Assembly (NCBI RefSeq): GCF_004015185.1
Contig: NZ_CP025746.1
Coordinates: 2,249,776-2,313,775 of the forward strand
Length of the DNA stretch: 64,000 bases
Reading direction: 5' to 3'
Source: Clostridium manihotivorum
GTDB taxonomy: Bacteria; Bacillota; Clostridia; Clostridiales; Clostridiaceae
Under the pieces are notes generated by a model. The model saw nothing but the letters and a program-made list of their open reading frames with translations. It made no database searches and had not been told where the DNA came from. This document shows positions 26,144 to 35,226 of this stretch, piece by piece (within the stretch, counting starts at the first letter, position 1; each line of letters opens with the position of its first letter). Made by a program: the position numbers and the translations under genes.

Positions 26144-27622
26144 ATGAGGGGCAGCGGCATATTGTTACCAATTGCAAGTCTACCTTCAAAATATGGAATA
26201 GGAACATTTTCAAAAAATGCGTACAAATTTATCGATAAACTAAAAGAAGCAGGACAGAAATATTGGCAGATACTGCCCTTAGGGCCAACAGGTTATGGTG
26301 ATTCCCCTTACCAATCATTTTCTACTTTTGCTGGCAATCCTTACTTTATTGATTTAGAAGCATTAATTGAGTCCGGTTATTTGACCGAAGAAGAATGTGA
26401 AGCTTTCGATTTTGGAGATGATGAAAGATATATAGATTATGAAAAGATATACCTTTCAAGATTTAAGGCGCTAAGAATCGCCTATGAGAGAAGTAATATC
26501 AATGATAACGTAGAATTTAAAGAATTCATAGATGGAAACTCTTTTTGGTTAGAGGATTATTCGCTTTATATGGCTATTAAGAATCATAACGGAGGAAAGA
26601 GCTGGAGTGAATGGGAGGAGGACCTTAGAGTAAGAAAGTCTTCAACCATAGAGTCGCTAAAGAAATTGTTTGAAGATGAAATAATGTTTTATAAATTTCA
26701 GCAGTTCATGTTTATAAAACAATGGTTAAAACTTAAAACTTACGCCAATGAAAATGGCATCAAGATAATAGGCGATATTCCTATTTATGTTGCCTTTGAC
26801 AGTGCAGATGCTTGGGCTAATCCAGAGTTATTCCAATTTGATGAAGAAAGTAAACCTATATCAGTGGCTGGAGTTCCACCAGATGCTTTTTCTGCCACAG
26901 GACAACTTTGGGGCAATCCTCTTTATGATTGGGAATATCACAAAAAAACATCATATGCTTGGTGGATTGAGAGAATAGCCTATTCTTTTAAATTATATGA
27001 TGTTGTCCGTGTAGATCATTTTAGAGGCTTTGATGAATATTATTCAGTACCTTTTGGAGAACCAACAGCTGAGCATGGACAGTGGAGAAAGGGTCCTGGA
27101 TATGAGATTTTTGATGCAGTGAAAAAAGCGCTTGGCGATGTTAATATAATAGCAGAAGACTTAGGATTCCTTACTGACACTGTGCTAGAATTAGTAAGAA
27201 AAACTGGATATCCTGGAATGAAGGTATTAGAGTTTGCATTCGATTCAAGGGAAGCCGGGGATTACATGCCTCACAACTACAATAGAAATTCTGTTGTGTA
27301 CACAGGAACCCATGATAACGAGACTATTACAGAATGGTACAACAGAATCAATGTTGAAGATAGAGATTTAGCCAATGAATATTTAGATATAGATGAGTCT
27401 AAAATCAAAGATGTACATTGGAAGTTTATAAAGCTAGCATTTTCAACAGTTTCGGATCTTGCAATAATACCAATTCAGGATTATCTAGGGCTTGGAGCTG
27501 AAGCGAGAATTAATATACCTTCTACCTTAGGTGAGAATTGGAAGTGGAGATTATTAGAAGAGGATTTCACTGATCAGTTGGTAGAAAAGATAAGAAGAAT
27601 AGTTAAACTATATGGAAGATAA
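26144..27622 (+). CDS. malQ: 4-alpha-glucanotransferase (amylomaltase)
   Basis: 492-residue GH77 enzyme that transfers maltosyl and longer glucans between maltodextrins, releasing glucose. RGSGILLPIASLPSKYGIG opens the barrel. VVRVDHFRGFDEY holds the nucleophile Asp, NIIAEDLGFL the acid/base Glu and YTGTHDNETITEW the transition-state Asp. AAAGGAGG precedes the ATG. It follows the permeases by 38 bp and ends at a terminator. Its presence is the best argument that the transporter carries maltodextrins. Confidence 0.97.
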   Translation: MRGSGILLPIASLPSKYGIGTFSKNAYKFIDKLKEAGQKYWQILPLGPTGYGDSPYQSFSTFAGNPYFIDLEALIESGYLTEEECEAFDFGDDERYIDYEKIYLSRFKALRIAYERSNINDNVEFKEFIDGNSFWLEDYSLYMAIKNHNGGKSWSEWEEDLRVRKSSTIESLKKLFEDEIMFYKFQQFMFIKQWLKLKTYANENGIKIIGDIPIYVAFDSADAWANPELFQFDEESKPISVAGVPPDAFSATGQLWGNPLYDWEYHKKTSYAWWIERIAYSFKLYDVVRVDHFRGFDEYYSVPFGEPTAEHGQWRKGPGYEIFDAVKKALGDVNIIAEDLGFLTDTVLELVRKTGYPGMKVLEFAFDSREAGDYMPHNYNRNSVVYTGTHDNETITEWYNRINVEDRDLANEYLDIDESKIKDVHWKFIKLAFSTVSDLAIIPIQDYLGLGAEARINIPSTLGENWKWRLLEEDFTDQLVEKIRRIVKLYGR

Positions 27623-27626
27623 TCTG

Positions 27627-27661
27627 AGAAATCCCCAGTGAAATATTGGGGATTTCAATTT
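27627..27661 (+). terminator. Terminator after malQ
   Basis: GAAATCCCCA pairs with TGGGGATTTC (27628-27656), followed by AATTT. Confidence 0.75.
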
Positions 27662-27871
27662 AGCTATTTATATTTAAAGTTGCTTAAATAGATGTAACTT
27701 ATGTAAGTATTTGTTAGAAGAACTTAACTATACTTTGAACTGTTTTACATTTATATGAACTATATTTTAAAATTCGTCATTAAAACATTTACATTTACAA
27801 AATTTTATTATTATAATAGTGTTATATTAAAAAGGTTGGCATTTGTAATATAGATTAGTATTTTTTAGGGA

Positions 27872-28918
27872 ATGAGAAGGATGGATAAGATGGAGATAAC
27901 TACAATAAAAGATATTGCAAGATTATGTGGAGTCGGAGTAAGCACTGTTTCTAGAGCCATAAACAATCACCCTGATATTAATGAAGAAACTAAAGAGATG
28001 ATTATGAAAGTTATAAAAGAGAATAATTATATTCCTAATAATAGCGCCCGTAATCTTAAAAGAACTGATTCTAAAGCCATAGCGGTACTGATAAAAGGAA
28101 TAACAAATCCTTTTTTTAGCAACATGATAAAGATATTTGAAAAGAAGATCAAGGAAAAGAAATATTCCTTCATACTTCAACATGTTGATGATAGAGAAGA
28201 TGAAGTAGACATAGCTATTGAGCTGATAAAAGAAAAGAAGCTAAAAGGAATAGTTTTCCTAGGAGGACATTTTTCACATCCTGATGAAAAGCTAAGGCAG
28301 CTTAATGTACCTTTTGTTTTGAGTACAATAGCAACAATAGAGAAATTGGACAAATCATTATGTTCATCTGTATCCTTAGATGATTATAAAGAAAGTTATA
28401 AAATTGTAGATTATTTATGTAAACAAGGTCATAAAAAGATTGCCATTATTACTGCACCATTAGACGATGAAAGCATTGGTACCCTAAGATTTAGAGGTTA
28501 CGTTAGTGCATTAAGGGATAATGGAATTGAAGTGGATAAAAATATAATAGGTATAATGAAATCTAATATTGAAAGTTATTCAATGGATAATGGATATGCG
28601 GTTACAAAGGAACTTTTAGCATCAGGAGAAGAATTTACAGCGGTTTATGCTATATGTGATAGTATGGCCATAGGTGCTTGCAAGGCAATTTTTGATTATG
28701 GTAAAAGGGTGCCAGAGGACTATTCAGTAGCAGGCTTTGACGGACTTGATTTAGCTAAGTTCTACAATCCATCAATAACTACAATTAGGCAACCGGTAGA
28801 AAAGATAGCAGAGGAGACAATAAAGATATTGTTTGACGTTATAGGAAAGAAGAAGTTGGTTGAACATAAGACCTTTCAAGGAGAGCTTGTTATAGGTCAA
28901 TCAACAGGGAGAATATAG
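27872..28918 (+). CDS. LacI-family transcriptional repressor
   Basis: 348 residues. The N-terminal helix-turn-helix and hinge helix (TTIKDIARLCGVGVSTVSRAIN, then NNSARNLKR) match LacI/GalR. The rest is a periplasmic-binding-protein-like effector domain (LKGIVFLGG, VAGFDGLDLAKFYNPSITTIRQP). Starts at 27872, 27881 and 27890 are all in frame; the third has the best spacing to AGAAGG. It is the last gene of the oligosaccharide locus and the likely ligand of the operator at 22893. Confidence 0.94.
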   Translation: MRRMDKMEITTIKDIARLCGVGVSTVSRAINNHPDINEETKEMIMKVIKENNYIPNNSARNLKRTDSKAIAVLIKGITNPFFSNMIKIFEKKIKEKKYSFILQHVDDREDEVDIAIELIKEKKLKGIVFLGGHFSHPDEKLRQLNVPFVLSTIATIEKLDKSLCSSVSLDDYKESYKIVDYLCKQGHKKIAIITAPLDDESIGTLRFRGYVSALRDNGIEVDKNIIGIMKSNIESYSMDNGYAVTKELLASGEEFTAVYAICDSMAIGACKAIFDYGKRVPEDYSVAGFDGLDLAKFYNPSITTIRQPVEKIAEETIKILFDVIGKKKLVEHKTFQGELVIGQSTGRI

Positions 28919-28941
28919 GTAGGTTATGAAAGTACTTGATT

Positions 28942-29016
28942 TCAACTTAATTTATACATGTTCCAATATTTTAATTAAGAAAAAACTTGGGACATGTATA
29001 AATTATTAGTTGGATA
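28942..29016 (+). repeat. Dispersed nested palindrome, copy D, ends degenerate
   Basis: The inner stem is well kept: AACTTAATTTATACATGTTC against GGGACATGTATAAATTATTA. The core and terminal repeats (TACTTGATTTC / TTGGATAAAAG) have diverged. It lies just downstream of the lacI-type gene. Confidence 0.7.
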
Positions 29017-29030
29017 AAAGATAGTAAAGG

Positions 29031-29272
29031 AATGTGCGCAAAAATCTAACTGAAGAAAAATCGCTTCAGTTAGAATTTTTACTGTAAAGATCAGTTATAC
29101 AAAGATTTTGCTACCTAAACTTAGTAAATTCAAATTAGTATAATAGTGATTTAGGGTAAACAGTAAAAAATAAGATTATATCGCCTGCCAGAATTTCTTC
29201 ACATACGTTCAGAAAAGGCAGATGCGCAAAAAAATCTAACTGAAGAAAAATCGCTTCAGTTAGATTTTTTAT
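29031..29272. repeat. Second repeat family: partial tandem array with two terminator hairpins
   Basis: Order: GTGCGCAAAAA, hairpin 1 (TCTAACTGAAG/CTTCAGTTAGA, 29044-29075), a spacer bounded by TTTTTACTGT (29076-29085) and ACAGTAAAAA, the X segment (29181 on: CGCCTGCC ... GGCAGATGCGC), then hairpin 2 (29233-29270) with the same stem as hairpin 1. It fills the gap between the convergent lacI and small membrane-protein genes and should terminate both. Confidence 0.8.
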
Positions 29273-29574
29273 TTCATTAAACTAAGAATTGTTAATGATG
29301 CGATCAATAATATTATGAATATGGATAAAAACTTTCCTTGTTTAGCGCCTAGATCATTTTTATACCTATTTCCTATTAAAATGGATGTTATAAATAGAAC
29401 TAGGGAAACAAAAGAGGTCAATCCATAGATGTGAATAGAATTCAAAATAATTGCACCTATAGGGCGATCACCACCTAGATAGGTGAAGGAAAACATTATC
29501 CCTATTATAGATAGTACTAATGATAAACTGCCAACTCCTAGTTTTTTTGCATTATAAATTTCAAATTTTTTCAT
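29269..29574 (-). CDS. Small hydrophobic protein with three predicted membrane helices
   Basis: 101 residues. Hydrophobic stretches at about 13-33, 48-68 and 80-99; a soluble-looking N-terminus (MKKFEIYNAKKLG) and a charged loop NRYKNDLGAKQGK. I recognise no family. The ATG has AAAGGTGA upstream. It stands alone between the repeat array and the NAD operon. Confidence 0.65.
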   Translation of the reverse strand: MKKFEIYNAKKLGVGSLSLVLSIIGIMFSFTYLGGDRPIGAIILNSIHIYGLTSFVSLVLFITSILIGNRYKNDLGAKQGKFLSIFIILLIASLTILSLMK

Positions 29575-29964
29575 AAAGTCACCTTTTTACAAAAACAAAT
29601 ATTAATTATATAAATTAATTATACAGTAATTGCTTCAAATTTCCTATAATTACTTTTTATACAAGAAGATATGGCTTTACGAGTTTATTGTCAGTATTTC
29701 TAAATTGTTATTTAAGAAAGCAAATAAGGTTCGTAAAATGTCTTTGTGATAAATACTTATTTCAAAATAAAGATTTCCATGAACAGACAAAGATTTATTT
29801 TCATAGATTTCTTTATCAAGTAATATGTCTATATATTTGATTGCTTTTGTCTATTATTTTAAGTTGAAGATAGATTATATAGGCAACCCTATAATGAGTT
29901 ACAAGGAAACTTAAAGTTTTATGAGTATATTATACTATTTTACATCTAAGTAGATATAAAATTG
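29575..29964. other. AT-rich intergenic region
   Basis: 390 bp without an open frame of note. TATAGGCAACCCTATA followed by AAGGAAACTTAAAG near 29879-29918 weakly recalls the left end of the nested-palindrome family and may be a decayed remnant. Confidence 0.4.
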
Positions 29965-29993
29965 TTGACAAAAAATAGAAGAAGGCGTACTAT
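29965..29993 (+). promoter_or_regulatory. Promoter of the NAD-salvage operon
   Basis: TTGACA (29965-29970), a 17-bp spacer and TACTAT (29988-29993), 58 bp before the first gene. Confidence 0.75.
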
Positions 29994-30003
29994 AAACACA
30001 TAG

Positions 30004-30016
30004 TATCAAATTGATA
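30004..30016 (+). promoter_or_regulatory. Candidate NrtR operator
   Basis: TATCAAATTGATA is a perfect 13-bp palindrome (odd centre) immediately after the -10 element, inside a wider near-palindrome from 30001 to 30020. Its position at the transcription start and the nrtR gene behind it make it the best operator candidate. Confidence 0.5.
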
Positions 30017-30051
30017 TTATCTAAAGGATAATAAGTTGGAGCGTGTGAATC

Positions 30052-30942
30052 TTGATTAATAGCTTTATAGATAGTGAGGATGAGTTTCTAAAAAATTATG
30101 ATGTGAATAATTACGAGAGGCCTAGTGTTACCAATGACGTAATAATATTTACAACAGATGATATAAAGGAAGAAAATCAAAGAAAGGTTCCTAAGAAGGG
30201 GATGCAGATTCTTTTAATGAAAAGAGAGCAATACCCTGATAAAGGTAAATGGTCAATACCTGGCGGCTTTATCGACATTAAAGAAAGTTTGGAGGAAGGT
30301 GCTAAGAAAAAACTAAAAGATAAAGCTGGTGTGGAAGATGTTTATATAGAACAGCTATATACATTTGGAGATGTTAATAGAGATAAAAGAACTAGAGTTA
30401 TTAGTATAGCTAATATGGCTTTAGTGGAGAAAGAAAGCATAAATATCAATAACCCAGAAAATACAAGTGAAATTAAGTGGTTTTGGGTAGATAAGTTTCT
30501 TGAGAGTACGAAGAAATATGATTTTTATTCAGAAAATACATATACCCTTGTCTTTAAGTCTGAAGATGGTGAAACTCAAATAAGTTATGAAGTCTTAGAA
30601 AAGGTAGACAGGAATGTATATAGAAAGAAAGAGGTAATCTATAAGCTTTTAGAAGAATCAAATGAAATACTAGCTTTTGATCATTATAAGATTATTGATT
30701 ATGCTATAGACAGACTTAGGAATAAGGTTGAATATACACCTATTGCTTTTAATCTTCTACCAAGATTATTTACGGTGAAAGAGCTTCAAAATGTTTATGA
30801 GGCCATTATGGGACGAGAAATATTAAACTTCAGAAGAAAGATGGATGACATGATTATAGAAACTGATGAAAAGATTGAAGGAAAGCCTTTTAGACCAGCA
30901 AAGGTATTTAAATTTAATGAAAACTGGGAACACAATTTTTAG
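30052..30942 (+). CDS. nrtR: NrtR-type regulator: Nudix-like domain with winged helix
   Basis: 296 residues. The N-terminal ~190 residues are a Nudix fold, but the Nudix box (GGFIDIKESLEEGAKKKLKDKAG, about 81-103) has lost the catalytic REUXEE glutamates, so hydrolysis is unlikely. The C-terminal winged helix (LLPRLFTVKELQNVYEAIMG, NFRRKMDD) matches NrtR, which binds ADP-ribose or related NAD metabolites and represses NAD genes. The start is TTG at 30052 after GGAG; no ATG is available nearby. First gene of the operon nrtR-prs-like-pncA-nadV, so probably autoregulatory. Confidence 0.88.
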   Translation: MINSFIDSEDEFLKNYDVNNYERPSVTNDVIIFTTDDIKEENQRKVPKKGMQILLMKREQYPDKGKWSIPGGFIDIKESLEEGAKKKLKDKAGVEDVYIEQLYTFGDVNRDKRTRVISIANMALVEKESININNPENTSEIKWFWVDKFLESTKKYDFYSENTYTLVFKSEDGETQISYEVLEKVDRNVYRKKEVIYKLLEESNEILAFDHYKIIDYAIDRLRNKVEYTPIAFNLLPRLFTVKELQNVYEAIMGREILNFRRKMDDMIIETDEKIEGKPFRPAKVFKFNENWEHNF

Positions 30943-30960
30943 AATTTGGAGGAATATATC

Positions 30961-31755
30961 ATGATTTATTTAAATAATAAAAAAGTTCAAATTAAGAAGT
31001 TTCCAAATGGAGAATCCTTAATAAATAATGAAGGATTAGTAATAAACAGCTATGATAATGAGATTAAACTAAAGTTTGAAAGTGATGAAGATATAACACA
31101 GCTTATATTTCTAAAAAATCATCTTGATGAACTAAATAAAAAATCTAATCTTATAATACCATATATGCCTTATTCTAGAATGGACAGAACTGAAGGCGTT
31201 ACAGTTTTTACACTGAAGTATTTATGTAAGCTAATAAATAGTTTGAATTTTGACAAGGTGACTATTTATGAGCCTCATTCAGAGGTTTCGGTAGCTCTTT
31301 TAGATAGAGTTAAGGTTATAAATATGTCTCAGGCATTAACTAAAGAGCTACTAAAGGAACTTAATTATGAGGAAAACTTGTATCTAGTGTATCCAGATGC
31401 AGGAGCAGCAAAGAGATATGAGAAGCAAATAGATTATAAAAAGGTACTTACTGCTAATAAAGAGAGAGATTTTAATACTGGATATATTAAGAGTCTAAAG
31501 ATTAATGGTGAGGTAAAGGAAAAGGAATTTAAAGCAATAATCGTTGATGATCTGTGCTCAAGAGGTGGTACTTTTATATTGACAGCAGAAGCCTTAAAAG
31601 ACCTTGGAGCTAAAGAAATATATTTAGTAGTCACTCACTGTGAAGACACCATATTTGAGGGTGATATATTAAAAAACGACTTAATTACAAAGGTATATAC
31701 AACAAATAGTATTTTAAGTAAAGGTCATGATAAGATAGAAATTCATGAGATTTAG
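30961..31755 (+). CDS. Ribose-phosphate pyrophosphokinase-like protein
   Basis: 264 residues, shorter than housekeeping PRPP synthetase (about 315). ATG at 30961 with GGAGG 7 bp upstream; the TTG at 30946 is not needed. PYMPYSRMDR and YEPHSEV replace the usual ATP-site motifs, and AIIVDDLCSRGGTF is the PRPP-binding loop. Such divergent PRPP synthetases occur in NAD-salvage operons, where they would supply PRPP to the phosphoribosyltransferase. Sits between nrtR (18 bp) and pncA (12 bp). Confidence 0.85.
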   Translation: MIYLNNKKVQIKKFPNGESLINNEGLVINSYDNEIKLKFESDEDITQLIFLKNHLDELNKKSNLIIPYMPYSRMDRTEGVTVFTLKYLCKLINSLNFDKVTIYEPHSEVSVALLDRVKVINMSQALTKELLKELNYEENLYLVYPDAGAAKRYEKQIDYKKVLTANKERDFNTGYIKSLKINGEVKEKEFKAIIVDDLCSRGGTFILTAEALKDLGAKEIYLVVTHCEDTIFEGDILKNDLITKVYTTNSILSKGHDKIEIHEI

Positions 31756-31767
31756 GAGGAGAAAGTT

Positions 31768-32307
31768 ATGAAAAAATTATTAGTAGTTGTAGATTATCAA
31801 AAGGATTTTGTTGATGGAACTTTAGGATTTGACAAGGCTGTAGAGCTTGAAAGACCTATATATGATAAAGTGGAGCAGTATCTTAAGGAAGGTTCAAAGG
31901 TATTATTTACTTATGATACTCATAATAAAAATTATTTAGAAACAAGAGAAGGGAAGAACCTTCCTGTTATTCACTGCATAGAAGGTTCAGAAGGTCATAA
32001 GCTTTATGGAAGCTTAAAGGATTTTGTTGGAAGAGAAAATACCTATCATTACAATAAAGGAAGCTTTGGGTTAAGTCCTTCGGAAATGATAAAGATAACT
32101 GAAGATATAGGTAAGGACATAGATGCAATAGAGTTAATTGGAGTGGTTACGAATATGTGCGTTGTAAGTAATGTAGTTACTTTTCAATCGCAATATACAA
32201 ACGCAGATATTAAGGTGGATGGAAGACTGTGTGCCAGCTTTGACGAAGAGCTTCATCGTAAGGCACTAGACGTAATTGAGAGCTTACAAGTGAAGATAAT
32301 AAGATAA
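31768..32307 (+). CDS. pncA: Nicotinamidase
   Basis: 179-residue amidase converting nicotinamide to nicotinate. The triad Asp9 (VVVDYQKDF), Lys97 and Cys131 (VVTNMCVVSN) is present. The nicotinamidase metal site is visible as Asp50-x-His52 and His69 (FTYDTHNK, PVIHC). These features separate it from the general cysteine hydrolase at 12865. It lies in the nrtR operon directly before an NAMPT-like gene. Confidence 0.9.
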   Translation: MKKLLVVVDYQKDFVDGTLGFDKAVELERPIYDKVEQYLKEGSKVLFTYDTHNKNYLETREGKNLPVIHCIEGSEGHKLYGSLKDFVGRENTYHYNKGSFGLSPSEMIKITEDIGKDIDAIELIGVVTNMCVVSNVVTFQSQYTNADIKVDGRLCASFDEELHRKALDVIESLQVKIIR

Positions 32308-32354
32308 GAACTAAGATAATAAAAGGCTTTGCCGAAGTATGAGGGGAGATAATT

Positions 32355-33824
32355 ATGAATCCATTACTACTAACTGATTTTTATAAAACAATTCATCATA
32401 TATGTTATGCTGAGGGCATGACAAAGCTTGTAAGTTATTGGACGCCAAGAATGTCTAGAAAAGAGAATATGAATAAGGTTGTTATGTTTGGGCTTCAACC
32501 TTTCTTAAAGAAATATCTTATTGAATACTTTAATGAGAATTTTTTTAAAGTACCAAAGGAGAATATAGTAGCGGAATATAAAAGAATTATTTCAAGAACT
32601 ATGGGAGAGTCAGCGGCAGATACCAAGCATATAGAAGCTCTTCATGATCTTGGATATTTACCAATACAAATAAAGGCCATAGAAGAAGGAGAACGAGTAA
32701 ATATAAAAACTCCTATGATTGAAATTACCAATACTCATGAGGATTTTGCTTGGCTAGTAAACTATCTAGAGACATTTATGAGCTGCAATATATGGCAGCC
32801 TATGACTAGCGCCACTATAGCTTATAGATATAGAGAAATAGTAGAAAGCTATTACAATAAGACTGTAGATAAGGGCGAGATTAAAAGAGCTTGTGGAGAT
32901 TTTAGTATGAGAGGTTTCAGTTCCATAGAAAGTGCTGAAGCAAGCAGTTCAGGTCATTTGCTTTCATTTATAGGAACAGCAACTATTCCAACTATTCCAT
33001 ATTTAGAGAAATACTATAATTGTAATATAGAAGAGGAAGTGGTAGCATTAGGAACCCCTTCTACAGAGCACAGTGTAATGTGCAGTTACGGAGTAGATGA
33101 GCTTAAAGCTTATAAGACACTGATAAATGATAAATTTCCAAATGGAAACCTAAGTATAGTATCGGATACTTACGATTATTGGAATGTAATAACCAATATA
33201 CTTCCAAAACTTAAGGAAGATATTTTAAGCAGAGATGGAAAGATAATAATAAGAGGAGACAGCGGTGATCCTGTTAAGATAATATGCGGTGATAAGAGTG
33301 CCTTAGAAGGTACTCCAGAATATAAAGGGACTGTTGAACTACTCTATGAAATCTTTGGAGGATATGTAAACTCTAAGGGATATAAAGTTCTAAATGATAA
33401 GATTGGAACCATATACGGTGATAGTATAACTGTTGAAAGGTGTGAAGACATCTGTAAAGGCTTAGAGGAGAAAGGGTTTGCTGTAAGCAATTGTACTTTA
33501 GGTATTGGGTCGTTTACTTACCAGTACAATACAAGAGATACCTTTGGTTTTGCTTTAAAAGCAACTCATGCCATAATAAATGGAGAAGAAAAGTTTATTT
33601 TTAAAGCGCCTAAGACAGATACAGATAACTTTAAAAAGTCACAAAAAGGAATGTGCTATGTCTATAGAGATGGACATGATATTCTTTATAAAGACCAGCT
33701 TACTATAGGTGAGCAGGAAAGCTTGCAGGACAATATGTTAAAAACAGTTTTTAAAGATGGAATTTTGGTGAAAGAATACTCTTTAAATGAAATAAGAAGC
33801 AGACTACATTCAAATAAATTTTAA
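32355..33824 (+). CDS. nadV: NAMPT/NadV-family phosphoribosyltransferase
   Basis: 489 residues, homologous over its length to nicotinamide phosphoribosyltransferase. LLTDFYKTIHHICY opens the protein, SMRGFSSIESA corresponds to the conserved RGVSSQE region, PSTEHS carries the catalytic His239, and VSDTYD and RGDSGDP bind PRPP. The aspartate that contacts the amide in human NAMPT (Asp219, motif GTDT) is Ala209 here (GTAT). With a nicotinamidase in the same operon, nicotinate may be the real substrate. The symbol nadV therefore rests on family, not proven activity. GAGGGGAG precedes the ATG; a terminator follows. Confidence 0.85.
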   Translation: MNPLLLTDFYKTIHHICYAEGMTKLVSYWTPRMSRKENMNKVVMFGLQPFLKKYLIEYFNENFFKVPKENIVAEYKRIISRTMGESAADTKHIEALHDLGYLPIQIKAIEEGERVNIKTPMIEITNTHEDFAWLVNYLETFMSCNIWQPMTSATIAYRYREIVESYYNKTVDKGEIKRACGDFSMRGFSSIESAEASSSGHLLSFIGTATIPTIPYLEKYYNCNIEEEVVALGTPSTEHSVMCSYGVDELKAYKTLINDKFPNGNLSIVSDTYDYWNVITNILPKLKEDILSRDGKIIIRGDSGDPVKIICGDKSALEGTPEYKGTVELLYEIFGGYVNSKGYKVLNDKIGTIYGDSITVERCEDICKGLEEKGFAVSNCTLGIGSFTYQYNTRDTFGFALKATHAIINGEEKFIFKAPKTDTDNFKKSQKGMCYVYRDGHDILYKDQLTIGEQESLQDNMLKTVFKDGILVKEYSLNEIRSRLHSNKF

Positions 33825-33872
33825 GTTGTATTAGTAATTTAAGAAGAGGTAGTTTAAGTATTATATACCATT

Positions 33873-33908
33873 AAGGCTCAGTTCTAATAATTTAGGCTGA
33901 GCTTTTTT
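33873..33908 (+). terminator. Terminator of the NAD operon
   Basis: GCTCAG (33876-33881) pairs with CTGAGC (33897-33902), followed by T6. Confidence 0.75.
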
Positions 33909-33969
33909 ACTGTCTAGGAATTCACCATGAAGGCTAAAGGCTCAAAAAATATAATAAAAAAACTTGTTT

Positions 33970-34018
33970 TTTCGCATGCTAGATTCTTCTCATTTATTAA
34001 TTAGGAAAGGCAGTTGAC
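33970..34018 (+). repeat. Partial copy of the second repeat family (X segment)
   Basis: TTCGCATGCTAGATTCTTCTC then TTAGGAAAGGCAG resembles the X segment at 29181 and 54121. As elsewhere, it lies shortly behind a terminator. A still weaker trace (TTTTTCGCAAGCAAATAG) is at 36336. Confidence 0.5.
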
Positions 34019-34402
34019 CAACTAGAAAACAATTTGCTTGAGGTATCACTTTTTAAAATAAAGGATTTACGAATGTTAATTTGTCAAATATAAACATTTC
34101 AGCATATTAATAAATATAAGCGATAATCTAGAGAGTGTTATATTTTTCTCATACCCAAATTACCATAAATAGATATAGGAAAACAACATAGGACAACTTA
34201 TTAAGGTTATGTAGGTTTTACATGGTATTAGTTGGCATGAAACTAAATATAAATAATTATCTACTAGTTTAAAAGGTTATTTTCTAAGATAAATAACTTC
34301 CTTAATAGATTTTAATAAATAGTTCATAATATTAGGATTTCTATTTGGATCTAGGATGGTAGCAATTTATCTCTAAATATGATTTTATGAAGGAGAATTA
34401 GT
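34019..34402. other. AT-rich intergenic region
   Basis: About 380 bp with no gene, hairpin or repeat that I can support; only GAAGGAG before the next ATG. Confidence 0.45.
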
Positions 34403-35092
34403 ATGCTAAATTCAAAAATCCATTCAGAAAACAAAAGTAAAATATTTGCTAAAGGATTAAATCTATATAAGATATTTTGGATCTTCTTTATAGGTTGTAT
34501 TTTTGGCGTTGTGGTTGAAACCTTGTGGTGTATACTTACACTTCATAGATACGAGAGTAGAAGTGGGCTAATTTATGGGCCGTTCAATCTTGTGTATGGG
34601 GTTGGAGCAGTTGCTATAACCTTAAGTTTATATTGGCTTCGCAATAGAAGTAATCAATTTATTTTTGTAGGAGGTTTTTTTATTGGTGGAGTATATGAGT
34701 ACTTGTGCAGTTTGTTTCAGCAAATTATATTTGGGACGGTATCTTGGGAGTATAGCAAGACTGTGTTGAATATCCAAGGTAGAACAAGCCTTCTTTATTG
34801 TGTTTTTTGGGGTGGGCTGTCACTAATTTGGATTAAGATTATATACCCTAAAATCTCAAATATCATTGAAAAAATACCTAATAATGTTGGAGTTATACTT
34901 ACTTGGTTTTTGATAATGTTTATGATTTTTGATTCCTCTATCTCAGGAGCAGCAGTTTACAGAGGTACTCAGAGGCATTGTGGGGTTTCAGCATCTAGTT
35001 CAGTTGATATATTTTTTGACAAGCATTACCCTGATTCAATGCTTAAAAAAATATACCCCAATATGATGTATGTTAAGGATGGCTGCAAGTAA
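34403..35092 (+). CDS. CmpB-like membrane protein (putative ABC-transporter type IV family)
   Basis: 229 residues with about five hydrophobic helices (around 25-45, 58-78, 88-110, 130-150, 158-180). The segment GLIYGPFNLVYGVGAV and the following GGVYEYLCSLFQQIIFGTVSWEYS are typical of the CmpB/PF06541 family of small Firmicute membrane proteins. The family has no firmly established function despite its transporter name. GAAGGAG precedes the ATG. Monocistronic, terminator downstream. Confidence 0.8.
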   Translation: MLNSKIHSENKSKIFAKGLNLYKIFWIFFIGCIFGVVVETLWCILTLHRYESRSGLIYGPFNLVYGVGAVAITLSLYWLRNRSNQFIFVGGFFIGGVYEYLCSLFQQIIFGTVSWEYSKTVLNIQGRTSLLYCVFWGGLSLIWIKIIYPKISNIIEKIPNNVGVILTWFLIMFMIFDSSISGAAVYRGTQRHCGVSASSSVDIFFDKHYPDSMLKKIYPNMMYVKDGCK

Positions 35093-35190
35093 AGGTAAGA
35101 AATTCTCGAAATCTCTTTTTAGATTATAGAGGCGATTTAAAAATAGCTTTGGAATCCAATGGTTAGATCTTTATTAAAATTTAGGTTATG

Positions 35191-35225
35191 AAAAATCGCC
35201 AAGAATATAGCTTAGCGATTTTTTT
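35191..35225. terminator. Bidirectional terminator
   Basis: AAAATCGCCAAG pairs with CTTAGCGATTTT (one mismatch), with T7 on one side and A5 on the other. It separates the convergent CmpB-like and acetyltransferase genes. Confidence 0.8.
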
Positions 35226-35226
35226 A

